Source: Sediminibacterium sp. UBA657
Lineage (GTDB): Bacteria; Bacteroidota; Bacteroidia; Chitinophagales; Chitinophagaceae
Assembly (NCBI GenBank): GCA_002299885.1
Contig: DBOB01000017.1
Coordinates: 1-34,918 of the forward strand
Direction of reading: 5' to 3'
Length of the DNA: 34,918 bases
Shown here: positions 15,280 through 24,019 of the stretch, piece by piece
How the letters are laid out: each line of letters begins with the position of its first letter
How positions within the stretch are numbered: the first letter of the stretch is position 1
Notes under the pieces: model-generated
What the model was told of the DNA's origin: nothing
Database searches by the model: none
Seen by the model: the letters and a program-made list of their open reading frames with translations, nothing else
Position numbers and translations under genes: made by a program

Positions 15280-15978
15280 TTACAAATCTCCTAGCTGAGG
15301 ACGCAGCACAATATCTTCTACCACCGCTTGAGGACTTAGTTGTGTGGCTGCATAAATCATCTTAGCAATATCATCCGCTTCCATGATACGATCTTCTGGC
15401 ACACCAGAACCCTTCCAGCTATTGGTATAAGTGGCTCCTGGGCAAACTGCTGTGACTTTAATGCCCTTGTCTTTTAATTCTAATCTTAGGTTTGTAGAAA
15501 AGCCTAGTAATGCATATTTAGAAATACTATAAGATCCCCCATGTGGGTAGGCTTGTAAAGAAGCGATAGAACAAATATTAAAAATATGCCCTTGTTTTGC
15601 TTTTACCATAGCAGGTAAAAGATCACGTGTCAAATGATACGCCGAAAATAAATTCGCATTCAATTGCGCTTCTAATTGACCAGCTGGTTCATCTTGTAAT
15701 TGACCAGGTAAAAAATAACCAGCATTGTTCACCAATACATCTGGCGTGGTTCTTGCTAAAACCCATTCAGAAAAACAGTGCACTTGTTCTTGAATAGACA
15801 AATCTGCATGCACAAAATCCACCTTTACATTAGGATATGTTTTTTGTAAAGTTGCTGCTGCACTTGAGAGATCTGCTGGAGTTTTACTTGTTAGATACAA
15901 ATTGTGTCCAGCTGCTGCAAAAGCATTTGCAATGGCAAAACCAATCCCTTTTGAAGCACCAGTAATAATGATATTCAT
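15280..15978 (-). CDS. Short-chain dehydrogenase/reductase
   Basis: A 232-residue NAD(P)-dependent Rossmann oxidoreductase of the classical SDR family. The cofactor motif is TGASKGIG (6-13), NNAG lies at 84-87, the catalytic Ser is in NICSIAS (134-140), and the YxxxK pair is Tyr150 and Lys154. The C-terminal CPGATYTNSW is the usual substrate-loop start. The ATG at 15978 puts the Rossmann strand at the N-terminus; an upstream TTG at 16041 would add 21 residues and run into the promoter region of the divergent phosphatase gene. Substrate unknown; the sequence is of the short-chain-alcohol/3-oxoacyl reductase type. Confidence 0.88.
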   Translation of the reverse strand: MNIIITGASKGIGFAIANAFAAAGHNLYLTSKTPADLSSAAATLQKTYPNVKVDFVHADLSIQEQVHCFSEWVLARTTPDVLVNNAGYFLPGQLQDEPAGQLEAQLNANLFSAYHLTRDLLPAMVKAKQGHIFNICSIASLQAYPHGGSYSISKYALLGFSTNLRLELKDKGIKVTAVCPGATYTNSWKGSGVPEDRIMEADDIAKMIYAATQLSPQAVVEDIVLRPQLGDL

Positions 15979-16055
15979 AAATTCATACTTTACTAGATAA
16001 AGATAACATGCAAAATGGTAATTTAGCATTTCAATTACCAATTCATCCCATACAA

Positions 16056-16751
16056 ATGGCCTATAAAGACCTATTTTTTGACTTAGATCATACCCTTTGG
16101 GATTTCGAGACCAATTCTAAAGAAACCATTCAAGAACTATACATAACACACCGTTTAGCAGACTTAGGCATTGTTGATTTTGATGGATTTTACAGCACTT
16201 ATTCCGCACATAACCACCGTTTATGGGACCGGTACACCAAGGGCTTTATTAAGCAAGAAGAGCTAAGATGGAAAAGGGTGTATTTAAGTTTATTAGATTT
16301 TAAAGTAGCCAATGAACCATTGGCAAAGGCAATGTCCCAGACTTATTTAGAGATACTGCCAAATAAAACACATTTATTCCCTTATACCATCGAAATTTTG
16401 GAATATTTAAAACAGAAGGAGTATAAAATGCACTTAATCACAAATGGTTTTGAATCGGTGCAATTTAAAAAAATAAAAAACTCGGGGATAGCGGATTTTT
16501 TTATCGAAGTGATTACATCTGAAGCAAGTAATAGCTTAAAACCTCAAAAGGAAATTTTTGAATATGCTTTAAAAAACGCCAAAGCTAGTGTGAACGAAAG
16601 TATTATGATTGGAGACAATGAGTCTGCAGATATTCAAGGAGGGATCAATATAGGAATGGATACCATTTTCGTGAACCATGTTCAAGTTGTGCCAACCGTC
16701 CCTGCAACCTATACGATCACACATTTAAAAGAATTGGAAAATATCTTATAA
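16056..16751 (+). CDS. YjjG-family HAD phosphatase (noncanonical pyrimidine nucleotidase)
   Basis: A 231-residue HAD-superfamily hydrolase, subfamily IA. Motif I is FFDLDHTLWDF with nucleophile Asp9 and acid/base Asp11. Motif II is LITNG, motif III the lysine in SLKPQKEIF, and motif IV MIGDNESADIQGG. The LWDF extension of motif I and the overall sequence match YjjG proteins, which dephosphorylate dUMP, dTMP and noncanonical pyrimidine nucleotides. The ATG at 16056 is chosen over one at 16008, because MAYKDLFFDLD is the normal family start and the upstream residues are low-complexity and likely untranslated. It converges on psd with a 16-base gap. Confidence 0.85.
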   Translation: MAYKDLFFDLDHTLWDFETNSKETIQELYITHRLADLGIVDFDGFYSTYSAHNHRLWDRYTKGFIKQEELRWKRVYLSLLDFKVANEPLAKAMSQTYLEILPNKTHLFPYTIEILEYLKQKEYKMHLITNGFESVQFKKIKNSGIADFFIEVITSEASNSLKPQKEIFEYALKNAKASVNESIMIGDNESADIQGGINIGMDTIFVNHVQVVPTVPATYTITHLKELENIL

Positions 16752-16767
16752 GCTACAAACTATTGGA

Positions 16768-17424
16768 TTACCATTTTGCTAACACAGAGACGCCGCCTTG
16801 CACGGTATCTCCGATTTTGCAATTGATTTGAGTGCCAATTGGTAATAACAAATCTACCCTGCTACCAAATTTGATGAAACCATATTCATCACACTGATTG
16901 AATGCAGTATCTACAGCAGCATAATTACATATTCTTCTAGCAAGTGCTCCAGCAATCTGCTTTAATAAAATAGTCCCCTTTTCATTTTCAACCACCACAG
17001 ACCATCTTTCATTATCTGTAGAAGACTTAGGATGCCATGCCACTAAAAATTTACCCGGATGGTATTGATTATAAATAATTTTACCAGCAACAGGCAAGCG
17101 ATTCACGTGCACATTAGCAGGACTCATAAAAACACTGATCTGAATTCTTGGCTCCTTGTAAAATTCATCTGGCATTACTTCCTCAATCACCACCACTTTA
17201 CCATCTGCAGGCGACACAATCGCAGATGCATCCATGGTTAATGCACGATTGGGCATTCTAAAGAAAGAAACGATGAATAAAAAGAAAGCTATTGTAAGCG
17301 CAAAAAATGACCAACCCAAGATGGTACTTATTGGAAATAAATAAGAGAAATTAATTAAATTCAAGATACCAACAACAAATGCAACCAATGCAATCGTAGC
17401 TGTTCCTTCTCTGTGTATGGTCAT
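16768..17424 (-). CDS. psd: Phosphatidylserine decarboxylase family protein, short form
   Basis: A 218-residue pyruvoyl enzyme that converts phosphatidylserine to phosphatidylethanolamine at the inner membrane. It begins MTIHREGT, typical of the short form, and has two N-terminal hydrophobic segments (about 10-30 and 35-55). SPADGKV (71-77), FMSPANVHVNR (99-109) and the self-cleavage site FGSRVD (186-191, between Gly187 and Ser188) are present. The serine becomes the pyruvoyl group of the small subunit. The ATG at 17424 is used; a TTG at 17481 would overlap cdsA and shift the conserved start. It follows cdsA by 29 bases, so two phospholipid steps are co-expressed; pssA, the step between, is not in the window. 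Confidence 0.9.
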   Translation of the reverse strand: MTIHREGTATIALVAFVVGILNLINFSYLFPISTILGWSFFALTIAFFLFIVSFFRMPNRALTMDASAIVSPADGKVVVIEEVMPDEFYKEPRIQISVFMSPANVHVNRLPVAGKIIYNQYHPGKFLVAWHPKSSTDNERWSVVVENEKGTILLKQIAGALARRICNYAAVDTAFNQCDEYGFIKFGSRVDLLLPIGTQINCKIGDTVQGGVSVLAKW

Positions 17425-17453
17425 AAATAGCAATTTGGGCAAAGGTAATTCAT

Positions 17454-18362
17454 CTAAAAGATAAATTGAAGCAATATCCAAACAAATGGTCCTGCAAATA
17501 AGATAGAATCAAAACGATCTAAGAAGCCACCATGGCCAGGCATCATACTACCACTGTCTTTTACGCCTGCCATGCGTTTTAATTTGCTTTCAAAAAGATC
17601 CCCTAAATTACCCATAACAGAAGCGACGATAGTGATCATATACAAGTACTTAGTTGAGATAGGAATAAATTGACCAGCAACAGTAGATAAAATCACAACC
17701 GATAAGATAACTCCAGCAATAGTACCTTCCCATGTTTTCTTAGGTGAGATAGGAGAAATAGGTGTACGGCCAATAAAAGAACCAACAATGTATGCCATGG
17801 TATCATTCACCCAAACGGTCACAATCACTAAAATAGGCACCATCAATTCTATATTCGGGAAAAACATAGACATGGCTGAATTCAAAAACATGCCTCTCAT
17901 AGCGTAAAACAGGGATAGACTAATTGAAATATAGATGAAGCCGAAAAAACTTATTGAAATATTTCTAATGTCCGCTTTTCTTGTGAATACATCTGCCACC
18001 AACATCAATACCAATGCAACTGGCATCGCTTTCAAGCCAATCCATCTTAAACCAATTCCTTGATAAGCTGGTGGTAATTTCTGAAGTATTGCTGCTGGTA
18101 AAAGAATATCGGTTGGTGCTAAACTAGTCATCATGAATAACCCCACCACCAATACACCCCATTGATGCATTTTTGAAATTTGTTGATAAGAAGGAAAAAT
18201 AATGCGCATCAATTTTTGATACTCATACAAGCAACCAATTTGTATTAATAAAAACAAAGCAAAATAAGACCAGCTATTAAAGAGTAAGCCTGCAAGCATA
18301 ATCAACACAAAGACAATTGCAGACAAAGCCCTTACTTTAAAAACAGAAAAATTAAACGCCAT
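17454..18362 (-). CDS. cdsA: Phosphatidate cytidylyltransferase
   Basis: A 302-residue integral membrane enzyme that makes CDP-diacylglycerol from phosphatidate and CTP, the branch point of phospholipid synthesis. The C-terminal CdsA signature is complete: GDLFESKLKRMAGVKDSG, then PGHGGFLDRFDS. SPKKTWEG upstream is also conserved. About eight hydrophobic segments are present. The ATG at 18362 overlaps the upstream CPBP gene by 11 bases, and psd follows. The operon therefore supplies CDP-diacylglycerol and a later step to phosphatidylethanolamine. Confidence 0.95.
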   Translation of the reverse strand: MAFNFSVFKVRALSAIVFVLIMLAGLLFNSWSYFALFLLIQIGCLYEYQKLMRIIFPSYQQISKMHQWGVLVVGLFMMTSLAPTDILLPAAILQKLPPAYQGIGLRWIGLKAMPVALVLMLVADVFTRKADIRNISISFFGFIYISISLSLFYAMRGMFLNSAMSMFFPNIELMVPILVIVTVWVNDTMAYIVGSFIGRTPISPISPKKTWEGTIAGVILSVVILSTVAGQFIPISTKYLYMITIVASVMGNLGDLFESKLKRMAGVKDSGSMMPGHGGFLDRFDSILFAGPFVWILLQFIF

Positions 18363-19251
18363 CTGTGGACTTTTTAAGTTGTTTAAATAAAATCACCAAT
18401 GCTGCTAATCCTATGATGACCCAATAATAAGTAAGGTTAGAGTCCATTACTTGGTCTATTTTCTTTGGATTATTTCTTACAACATACAACGCAGTTACGC
18501 CAATCGCATTATTGACAAAATGCATTAGTATCGGCAACCAGATTGTTTTAGTATTATAATAAATCAAACCAAGTACAATACCCAAAGACATTCTTGACAA
18601 AAATCCAAAATAAGAAAAATGAAATGCGCTAAATAAAATTGCAGTAATGACAATCGCTACATATGGCTTTCCAGACCAATCTGTAATTATTTTTTGAAGC
18701 GTTCCTCTAAAATACAATTCCTCCACAATCGCTGGTACCACTGCAATCGCTACAATTGCAAGTAATAAATCCCAAATGGAACGCATACGCGTCATAGCCA
18801 TCAACGCTTTTTTATATTGGGCTTCTAGGTCCGTTGCCCATGTTCTAATGCTATTTGAAAAAGTAATTTTATCTGTAAGGTCCCCTAATGCGCCACTCAA
18901 AATCAATCCCGTGAAAGCTAGTAGAATAACGATTCCTACTTGTTTTTCATTGGTGATTGGTTTGAATCCTAAATTAGAAGCGAAACTTCCTTTTGTAAAA
19001 TAAGCCACCACTAAAGCTGGCACACCAAAGCCAATAATTGATGCAAATGCATTGGCAATTTGTGTCAAACTGGTATTTTCAGGACGCAATAAAACAGACT
19101 GAATATCAGTAAATGGCGTATTCAATGCAGCTGCCACAATCGAAAATGTGACTAAGCCCCCAAGAATCATACTCAATCCAGTCATGGATATAAATAGAAC
19201 CATCCTAAATCCAGGACTCATGTTAAAAATAGAATTTTCATTAGTATACAT
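18352..19251 (-). CDS. CPBP-family intramembrane glutamic endopeptidase
   Basis: A 299-residue polytopic membrane protein of the CPBP (Rce1/abortive-infection) family. Motif 1 is EELYFRG with Glu177, Glu178 and Arg182. Motif 2 is FHFSYFG with His211, and motif 3 is HFVNNAI with His244 and Asn248. These are the residues of the Rce1-type active site in the membrane. Eight or so hydrophobic segments span the protein. Bacterial members process peptides or act in immunity or signalling; the target here is unknown. The ATG at 19251 is preferred over a TTG at 19299. It is first in the operon with cdsA and psd, overlapping cdsA by 11 bases, perhaps tying it to membrane homeostasis. Confidence 0.88.
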   Translation of the reverse strand: MYTNENSIFNMSPGFRMVLFISMTGLSMILGGLVTFSIVAAALNTPFTDIQSVLLRPENTSLTQIANAFASIIGFGVPALVVAYFTKGSFASNLGFKPITNEKQVGIVILLAFTGLILSGALGDLTDKITFSNSIRTWATDLEAQYKKALMAMTRMRSIWDLLLAIVAIAVVPAIVEELYFRGTLQKIITDWSGKPYVAIVITAILFSAFHFSYFGFLSRMSLGIVLGLIYYNTKTIWLPILMHFVNNAIGVTALYVVRNNPKKIDQVMDSNLTYYWVIIGLAALVILFKQLKKSTDGV

Positions 19252-19269
19252 GTCAATACAATTAATTGG

Positions 19270-19277
19270 TACCTTTG
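19270..19277 (+). promoter_or_regulatory. Candidate -7 promoter box (TACCTTTG) for dusB
   Basis: TACCTTTG matches TAnnTTTG exactly and lies 36 bases before the dusB ATG, in the 62-base gap between divergent CPBP and dusB genes. No -33 TTG at 19-21 bases is visible. Confidence 0.45.
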
Positions 19278-19313
19278 CCCCCGTATCGGTTAGATGCAAG
19301 ATAATGAATTCAT

Positions 19314-20354
19314 ATGGTATCTATAGGGAACATACAATTACCAGATTTTCCGCTTTTATTAGCGCCCATGGAGGACGTGAGTGATCCCCCGTTTAGGGCA
19401 GTGTGCAAGGACAATGGAGCAGACCTGATGTATACCGAATTTATTAGCAGTGAAGGCTTGATTAGAGATGCAATTAAGAGTAGGCAGAAATTAGATATTT
19501 ATGATTACGAGCGCCCAATAGGTATTCAAATATTTGGTGGAGATGAAGAAGCGATGGCCTTGTGTACCAAAATAGTAGACACCGTAAACCCAGATTTAAT
19601 TGATATTAATTTTGGTTGCCCCGTAAAAAAAGTGGCGATGAAGGGCGCTGGCGCAGGCGTTTTAAGAGACCTAGACTTGATGGTGCGTTTAACCGAAGCG
19701 GTGGTAAAAAGCACCAACCTACCTGTGACTGTAAAAACAAGATTGGGTTGGGATGATAGTAGTTTGAATGTGCACGAAGCTGCATTAAGATTACAAGATG
19801 TTGGGATAAAAGCATTGGCCATCCATGGTCGTACCAGAGTACAGATGTATAAAGGGGAAGCAGATTGGACCATCATTGGTAAAATTAAAAACGACCCAAG
19901 AATTCATATTCCTATTTTTGGCAACGGGGATATCAATTCTCCAGAAAAAGCTTTAGAGTATAAAAATAAATATGGTGTAGATGGGATCATGATTGGCAGA
20001 GCTGCCATTGGATACCCTTGGATATTTAGAGAAATCAAACATTTTTTAGCAACAGGTGAAAAAATGAAATCTCCTACCATTGAGGAACGCGTAGAAGTAG
20101 CAAGAAAGCATTTGATTAAATCTTTAGAGTGGAAGGGGCCAATTGGTGGTATCAATGAAATGCGCAGACATTACGCCAACTACTTAAGAGGTTTGCCAAA
20201 TATAAAGGAATATAGAAACCAATTGGTGCGCATTACAGAGCGCGAAGGCATCGAAGCGATCTTGGATGAGATCAAAGAAAAATTCAAAGGCATGGAAATA
20301 GACTCTGGTAAAATTGTATTAGAGAACTACCATGAGCACTGCCCTATCAATTAA
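19314..20354 (+). CDS. dusB: tRNA-dihydrouridine synthase, DusB type
   Basis: A 346-residue FMN-dependent TIM-barrel enzyme that reduces uridine to dihydrouridine in tRNA. The start is followed by PLLLAPMEDVSDPPFR (FMN binding), and YTEFISSEGL comes next. The catalytic acid Cys102 sits in INFGCPVKKVAMKGAGAG. KTRLGWD, AIHGRTR and GNGDI are the conserved phosphate and tRNA-binding segments. Length and motifs fit DusB better than DusA or DusC. The 3' end overlaps the glutathione peroxidase gene on the other strand by 8 bases, so the two transcripts meet with no terminator between them. Confidence 0.93.
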   Translation: MVSIGNIQLPDFPLLLAPMEDVSDPPFRAVCKDNGADLMYTEFISSEGLIRDAIKSRQKLDIYDYERPIGIQIFGGDEEAMALCTKIVDTVNPDLIDINFGCPVKKVAMKGAGAGVLRDLDLMVRLTEAVVKSTNLPVTVKTRLGWDDSSLNVHEAALRLQDVGIKALAIHGRTRVQMYKGEADWTIIGKIKNDPRIHIPIFGNGDINSPEKALEYKNKYGVDGIMIGRAAIGYPWIFREIKHFLATGEKMKSPTIEERVEVARKHLIKSLEWKGPIGGINEMRRHYANYLRGLPNIKEYRNQLVRITEREGIEAILDEIKEKFKGMEIDSGKIVLENYHEHCPIN

Positions 20355-21024
20355 TAGCTTCAATAATTTTTGCATCTAAAGGATCCACACTCATTGGAAA
20401 ATAATGTGTCAATACCCCTTGCTCATTGATTAAGTATTTACAAAAATTCCAAGCAGGCGCTTGATTACACCAACCATTTAAATTAGCAGTTGTTAACCAA
20501 GTATAAACTGGATTTTGATTATTTGATTTGATGACAACCGACTTAGACATTAAGGGAAAACTCACTCCATAATTTTTTTGACAAAAAGCAGCAATTGCTT
20601 GATCATCTTTTGTTTCCTGATTTTTAAAATCATTGGCAGGAAAACCAACCACCACCAAAGAGCCCGAAAACTGTTTAGCTAATTTTTCTAAATTTTCATA
20701 CTGACCAGTATAACCACAATCACTCGCTGTATTCACTATCAAAACTTTTTTTCCTTTGAATTGCTCAAAACTAAATGCATTGCCTGCAATATCTTTTGTT
20801 GTTAAACTATAGAATTCAACTGTCCCTTTCTTCAAATCTGCATTGACCTGCACTTGCTTAGATCCAGCTTTTCCAGTGGACCACATAATTGCAGGATAGA
20901 TCGTTTTTAAAATAGATTGACGATAAGTCATATCTTTTTTCTTCATCAATAATGCAGCGGTAACCAACACCCCCACTGCAATGGCTATTTTAATGATCAT
21001 ATTTTTATATTTTTTTAGTTGCAT
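20347..21024 (-). CDS. Membrane-anchored glutathione peroxidase-family protein
   Basis: A 225-residue thiol peroxidase with a thioredoxin-like fold. The catalytic cysteine is Cys103 (NTASDCGYTGQYENL), and the Trp192-Asn193 pair (AWNF) is present. The usual CNQFG motif reads ANDFKNQE, so both the resolving cysteine and the tetrad Gln are absent (Asp132). N-terminal residues 9-27 are a hydrophobic anchor, followed by an extra stretch of about 40 residues before the domain. This places it at the periplasmic face of the membrane. It probably reduces lipid or hydrogen peroxides with a thioredoxin-type donor. It is 17 bases after the aldehyde dehydrogenase, so both are in one operon. Confidence 0.88.
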   Translation of the reverse strand: MQLKKYKNMIIKIAIAVGVLVTAALLMKKKDMTYRQSILKTIYPAIMWSTGKAGSKQVQVNADLKKGTVEFYSLTTKDIAGNAFSFEQFKGKKVLIVNTASDCGYTGQYENLEKLAKQFSGSLVVVGFPANDFKNQETKDDQAIAAFCQKNYGVSFPLMSKSVVIKSNNQNPVYTWLTTANLNGWCNQAPAWNFCKYLINEQGVLTHYFPMSVDPLDAKIIEAIN

Positions 21025-21041
21025 CTTTTTGTTCGTGAAAA

Positions 21042-22409
21042 TTATCCTATTAATCTTTTTATCAACCAGCCCTTGCCTTTATAAGGAGGATATTTAAAAC
21101 TAGGATCTATCCAAGTAGGTGTTTTTAAAACAGATTTTGTATGCGTAAAAGTATCAAAACTTAACTTGCCATGATAGCCGCCTGTTCCGCTAAAACCTCT
21201 GCCACCAAAGGGCAATTCATGATTGGTAATATGCATTGTTGCATTGTTTACACAAGCGCCACCAGAAGGCACATTGGTTAACCAATAGGCTTCATCATTT
21301 TTATTTTCAGTGAATACATAGAAAGCCAATGGGTTAGGATTTTTTTGAATAATCGCTAAAGCTTCTTCCTTAGTAGCATAAGTAAGGACAGGAAGGATAG
21401 GCCCAAAAATTTCTTCTTGCATAATTTTCGCATCTGGTTGAACGTCTACCATAATTGTGGGCTCAATAAATAATTTTTCTCTATTAGATTTTCCACCATA
21501 CACAATTTCACCGTCTCCTAAATAAGAAGTTAGACGCAACCATTGTTTGTCATTAATTATTATACCATAATGTTCTGAATTTTCTGCATCTGCACCATAA
21601 AATGCTTGAAGCGCAATGATTAATTCTTTAATGAGTGCGTCTTTTAATGCATGTGGTACTAAAATATAGTCAGGCGCAATACACATTTGACCACAATTAG
21701 AAAATTTAGGATTCGCTAAACGACGCGCTGCTACTCTTAAATTAGCATCATCGCAAATCACTGCAGGACTTTTACCGCCTAATTCCAAAGTCACTGGCAC
21801 TAATTGTTCGGCCGCAAGCTTATAAATTATTTTTCCAACCATGGTGCTACCCGTATAAAAAATATGGTCGAACCTGTTTTCAGTAAGCAATGGTGGAAGT
21901 ACCGTAGCACCTTCCCCTTCTAAATACAACATATAATTATTGGGAAATAAATCAGCAATCATCTTACCCATCACAGCTGCTGTGGCAGGCGCAAACTCAC
22001 TTGGTTTTAAGACTGCACAATTACCGCCTGCAATCGCACCAATCAATGGTGTAAATAATAATTGAAAAGGATAATTCCAAGGAGCAATGATACAAACCAC
22101 ACCCAATGGCTCTTGAATCGTAAAACTAGAAGAAGGTAGATTAACCAAATTTGTAGGAACCGATTTTGGCTGCATCCATCCTTTCAAATGTTCGATGGTA
22201 TAGTTCAATTCACTTAAGAAGAACCCAATTTCTGTAGCCCAAGCATCTTCATCTGTTTTTTTCAAATCGGCATGCAATGCTTTGTATAATGCTTGCTCGT
22301 TATCAAGTACCATCTGCTTTAGTCTTTTAAGCTGCAAAAGTCTAAATTCAAAAGGCTGGGTTGCCCCTGACTGAAAATACTGTCTTAATGCTTCTAACTG
22401 TGTATTCAT
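21042..22409 (-). CDS. Aldehyde dehydrogenase, class-3-like
   Basis: A 455-residue NAD(P)-dependent aldehyde dehydrogenase. The APWNYPFQL segment (109-117), the general base Glu209 (LELGGKSP) and the nucleophile Cys243 (NCGQMCIAPDY) are present. EEIFGPILPV lies in the C-terminal half. The lack of an N-terminal extension and the length match class-3-type enzymes that oxidise medium- or long-chain and aromatic aldehydes. The C-terminus is moderately hydrophobic and basic. The ATG at 22409 is used; a TTG at 22460 would add 17 residues of no family character. First gene of an operon with the glutathione peroxidase, suggesting a joint role in lipid-peroxide and aldehyde detoxification (inference). 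Confidence 0.92.
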   Translation of the reverse strand: MNTQLEALRQYFQSGATQPFEFRLLQLKRLKQMVLDNEQALYKALHADLKKTDEDAWATEIGFFLSELNYTIEHLKGWMQPKSVPTNLVNLPSSSFTIQEPLGVVCIIAPWNYPFQLLFTPLIGAIAGGNCAVLKPSEFAPATAAVMGKMIADLFPNNYMLYLEGEGATVLPPLLTENRFDHIFYTGSTMVGKIIYKLAAEQLVPVTLELGGKSPAVICDDANLRVAARRLANPKFSNCGQMCIAPDYILVPHALKDALIKELIIALQAFYGADAENSEHYGIIINDKQWLRLTSYLGDGEIVYGGKSNREKLFIEPTIMVDVQPDAKIMQEEIFGPILPVLTYATKEEALAIIQKNPNPLAFYVFTENKNDEAYWLTNVPSGGACVNNATMHITNHELPFGGRGFSGTGGYHGKLSFDTFTHTKSVLKTPTWIDPSFKYPPYKGKGWLIKRLIG

Positions 22410-22560
22410 AGCGTATAAAATGTATAGCAATTTAAACTTTAATCCCCATACCCATGCCAATTTATACGTTCATAAAAATAATTTCAGCATATGGGCAATT
22501 TTTAATAATTTAACCTACTTAAAAAACCAAAGGAGTACCCCTCCTATTTAAACGATTGCT
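22410..22560. promoter_or_regulatory. Divergent intergenic region
   Basis: This 151-base A/T-rich gap separates the minus-strand aldehyde dehydrogenase from the plus-strand exported oxidoreductase and must hold promoters for both. No exact TAnnTTTG box is seen on either strand. A small inverted repeat, AGGAG (22533-22537) and CTCCT (22543-22547) around a TACCC loop, lies 13-27 bases before the ATG at 22561 and could be an operator or leader hairpin; five base pairs could also be chance. Confidence 0.35.
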
Positions 22561-24009
22561 ATGAAAAAAACCGTAAAATCTAGAAGAGACTTCGTCAAAA
22601 ATGCCGCACTGGCTTTAGGCGGATTTTACATTGTCCCAAGACATGTATTGGGTGGTCCAGGATTTACCGCTCCAAGTGATAAATTACAAGTTGCAGGTAT
22701 TGGTGCTGGAGGAAAAGGAGAAGGTGACTTATGGTCCTTCTATCAAAGTGGAAAAGCAGATATCGCATTCTTATGTGATGTAGACGATCGTCAAGCTGTA
22801 AAGAGTCGTCAAAGATTTCCGAAAGCAAAATACTATAAGGATTATAGAGAGATGTTAGATAAAGAACACAAGTATATTAATGCTGTTTCTGTTTCTACAC
22901 CAGACCATATGCATGGCGTACAAGCTATGGCAGCAATGCAATTAAACAAACACGTATATGTACAAAAGCCAATGGCACATGATATCTACGAAGCTAGAAT
23001 CATGACAGAAGCTGCACATAAATACAATGTAGTTACACAAATGGGTAACCAAGGTGCTTCAGGAAATGGAGTTCGTATGTTGCAAGATTGGTACAATGCA
23101 GGATTGATTGGCGATGTGCATACTATTTATTGTTATACAGACCGTCCAGTATGGCCACAAGGTGTGATACGCCCAACCACTGCCACTGCTATTCCAGCAG
23201 GTTTAGATTATGATTTATGGCTAGGTACGGCACCTCAAAAAGATTATTTTGATGGCGTATTGCCATTTAACTGGAGAGGATGGTGGGATTACGGAACCGG
23301 TGCATTAGGAGATATGGCCTGTCATATTATGGCACCAGGTTTTGCGGTGTTAGGATTAGGATATCCAGTATCTGCAGAATGTAGTGTGGCAACAAGGTAC
23401 ACTGCACCATGGCAAAGAGTATATTCTCCAGATAGTCCGCCAGCAGCATCTCATATCATTTTAACTTTCAAAGGACAAAATGGAAAACCAGATGTAAAAT
23501 TACATTGGATGGATGGAGGTATACAACCAGAAAGACCAGCAGAATTAGGACCAAACGAAGTCATGGGTGATGGCGGAAACGGTATCATTTTTGAAGGAAC
23601 AAAAGGCAAGATGATGGCAGGCACTTATGGCATGAATCCACAATTACTTCCAACTAATTTAACTAAAACAACGGTAGTGCCTCAAACTATTGAAAGGGTA
23701 AAAGGAGACGTTGAAGGACATTATGCTGCATGGGTTGAAGCATGTATCGCAGGACCAGGAAGCAAAGAAGCAAAAATGTTAAGTTCTAATTTTGATATCG
23801 CAGGACCATTGACTGAATCTGTATTGATGGGTAATTTAGCCATCCGTTCTTATGATGTTAAAGCGAATGATTCAAAAGGATTGACCAGTTATCCTGGAAG
23901 AAATATTCAATTATTATGGGATGGCCCAAATATGAAGATCACTAATTTCGATTTAGCAAATCAGTTTGTAAAACGAACTTATCGTGCAGGTTGGAGCTTA
24001 GGTGCATAA
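22561..24009 (+). CDS. Tat-exported Gfo/Idh/MocA-family oxidoreductase
   Basis: A 482-residue sugar oxidoreductase with a twin-arginine signal: SRRDFVK (7-13) followed by a hydrophobic stretch. The Rossmann domain starts at LQVAGIGAGGKGEGD (42-56), and FLCDVDD (70-76) binds the cofactor ribose. The conserved EKP is QKP here (135-137), which keeps Lys136. The C-terminal domain has DMACHIMAPG with Asp251 and His255 as likely catalytic residues. Exported members of this family occur in Bacteroidota sugar-acid, cyclitol and keto-glycoside pathways, with tightly held NAD(P). It is followed by a PLP enzyme 10 bases on. Substrate unknown. Confidence 0.87.
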   Translation: MKKTVKSRRDFVKNAALALGGFYIVPRHVLGGPGFTAPSDKLQVAGIGAGGKGEGDLWSFYQSGKADIAFLCDVDDRQAVKSRQRFPKAKYYKDYREMLDKEHKYINAVSVSTPDHMHGVQAMAAMQLNKHVYVQKPMAHDIYEARIMTEAAHKYNVVTQMGNQGASGNGVRMLQDWYNAGLIGDVHTIYCYTDRPVWPQGVIRPTTATAIPAGLDYDLWLGTAPQKDYFDGVLPFNWRGWWDYGTGALGDMACHIMAPGFAVLGLGYPVSAECSVATRYTAPWQRVYSPDSPPAASHIILTFKGQNGKPDVKLHWMDGGIQPERPAELGPNEVMGDGGNGIIFEGTKGKMMAGTYGMNPQLLPTNLTKTTVVPQTIERVKGDVEGHYAAWVEACIAGPGSKEAKMLSSNFDIAGPLTESVLMGNLAIRSYDVKANDSKGLTSYPGRNIQLLWDGPNMKITNFDLANQFVKRTYRAGWSLGA

Positions 24010-24019
24010 TTAAAAAAAT

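Noticed and set aside
18352..19251. CPBP protein as a phage-defence (abortive infection) gene
   Set aside because: The family name suggests it, but the gene is in a phospholipid operon with no defence genes nearby.
19526..19876. Minus-strand open frame inside dusB
   Set aside because: Mirror frame of a highly conserved coding region; no independent start signal or motif.
22533..22547. AGGAG/CTCCT hairpin as a riboswitch or Shine-Dalgarno site
   Set aside because: Only five base pairs, with no other conserved leader structure; AGGAG is 23 bases before the ATG, too far for a ribosome site, and Bacteroidota rarely use one.
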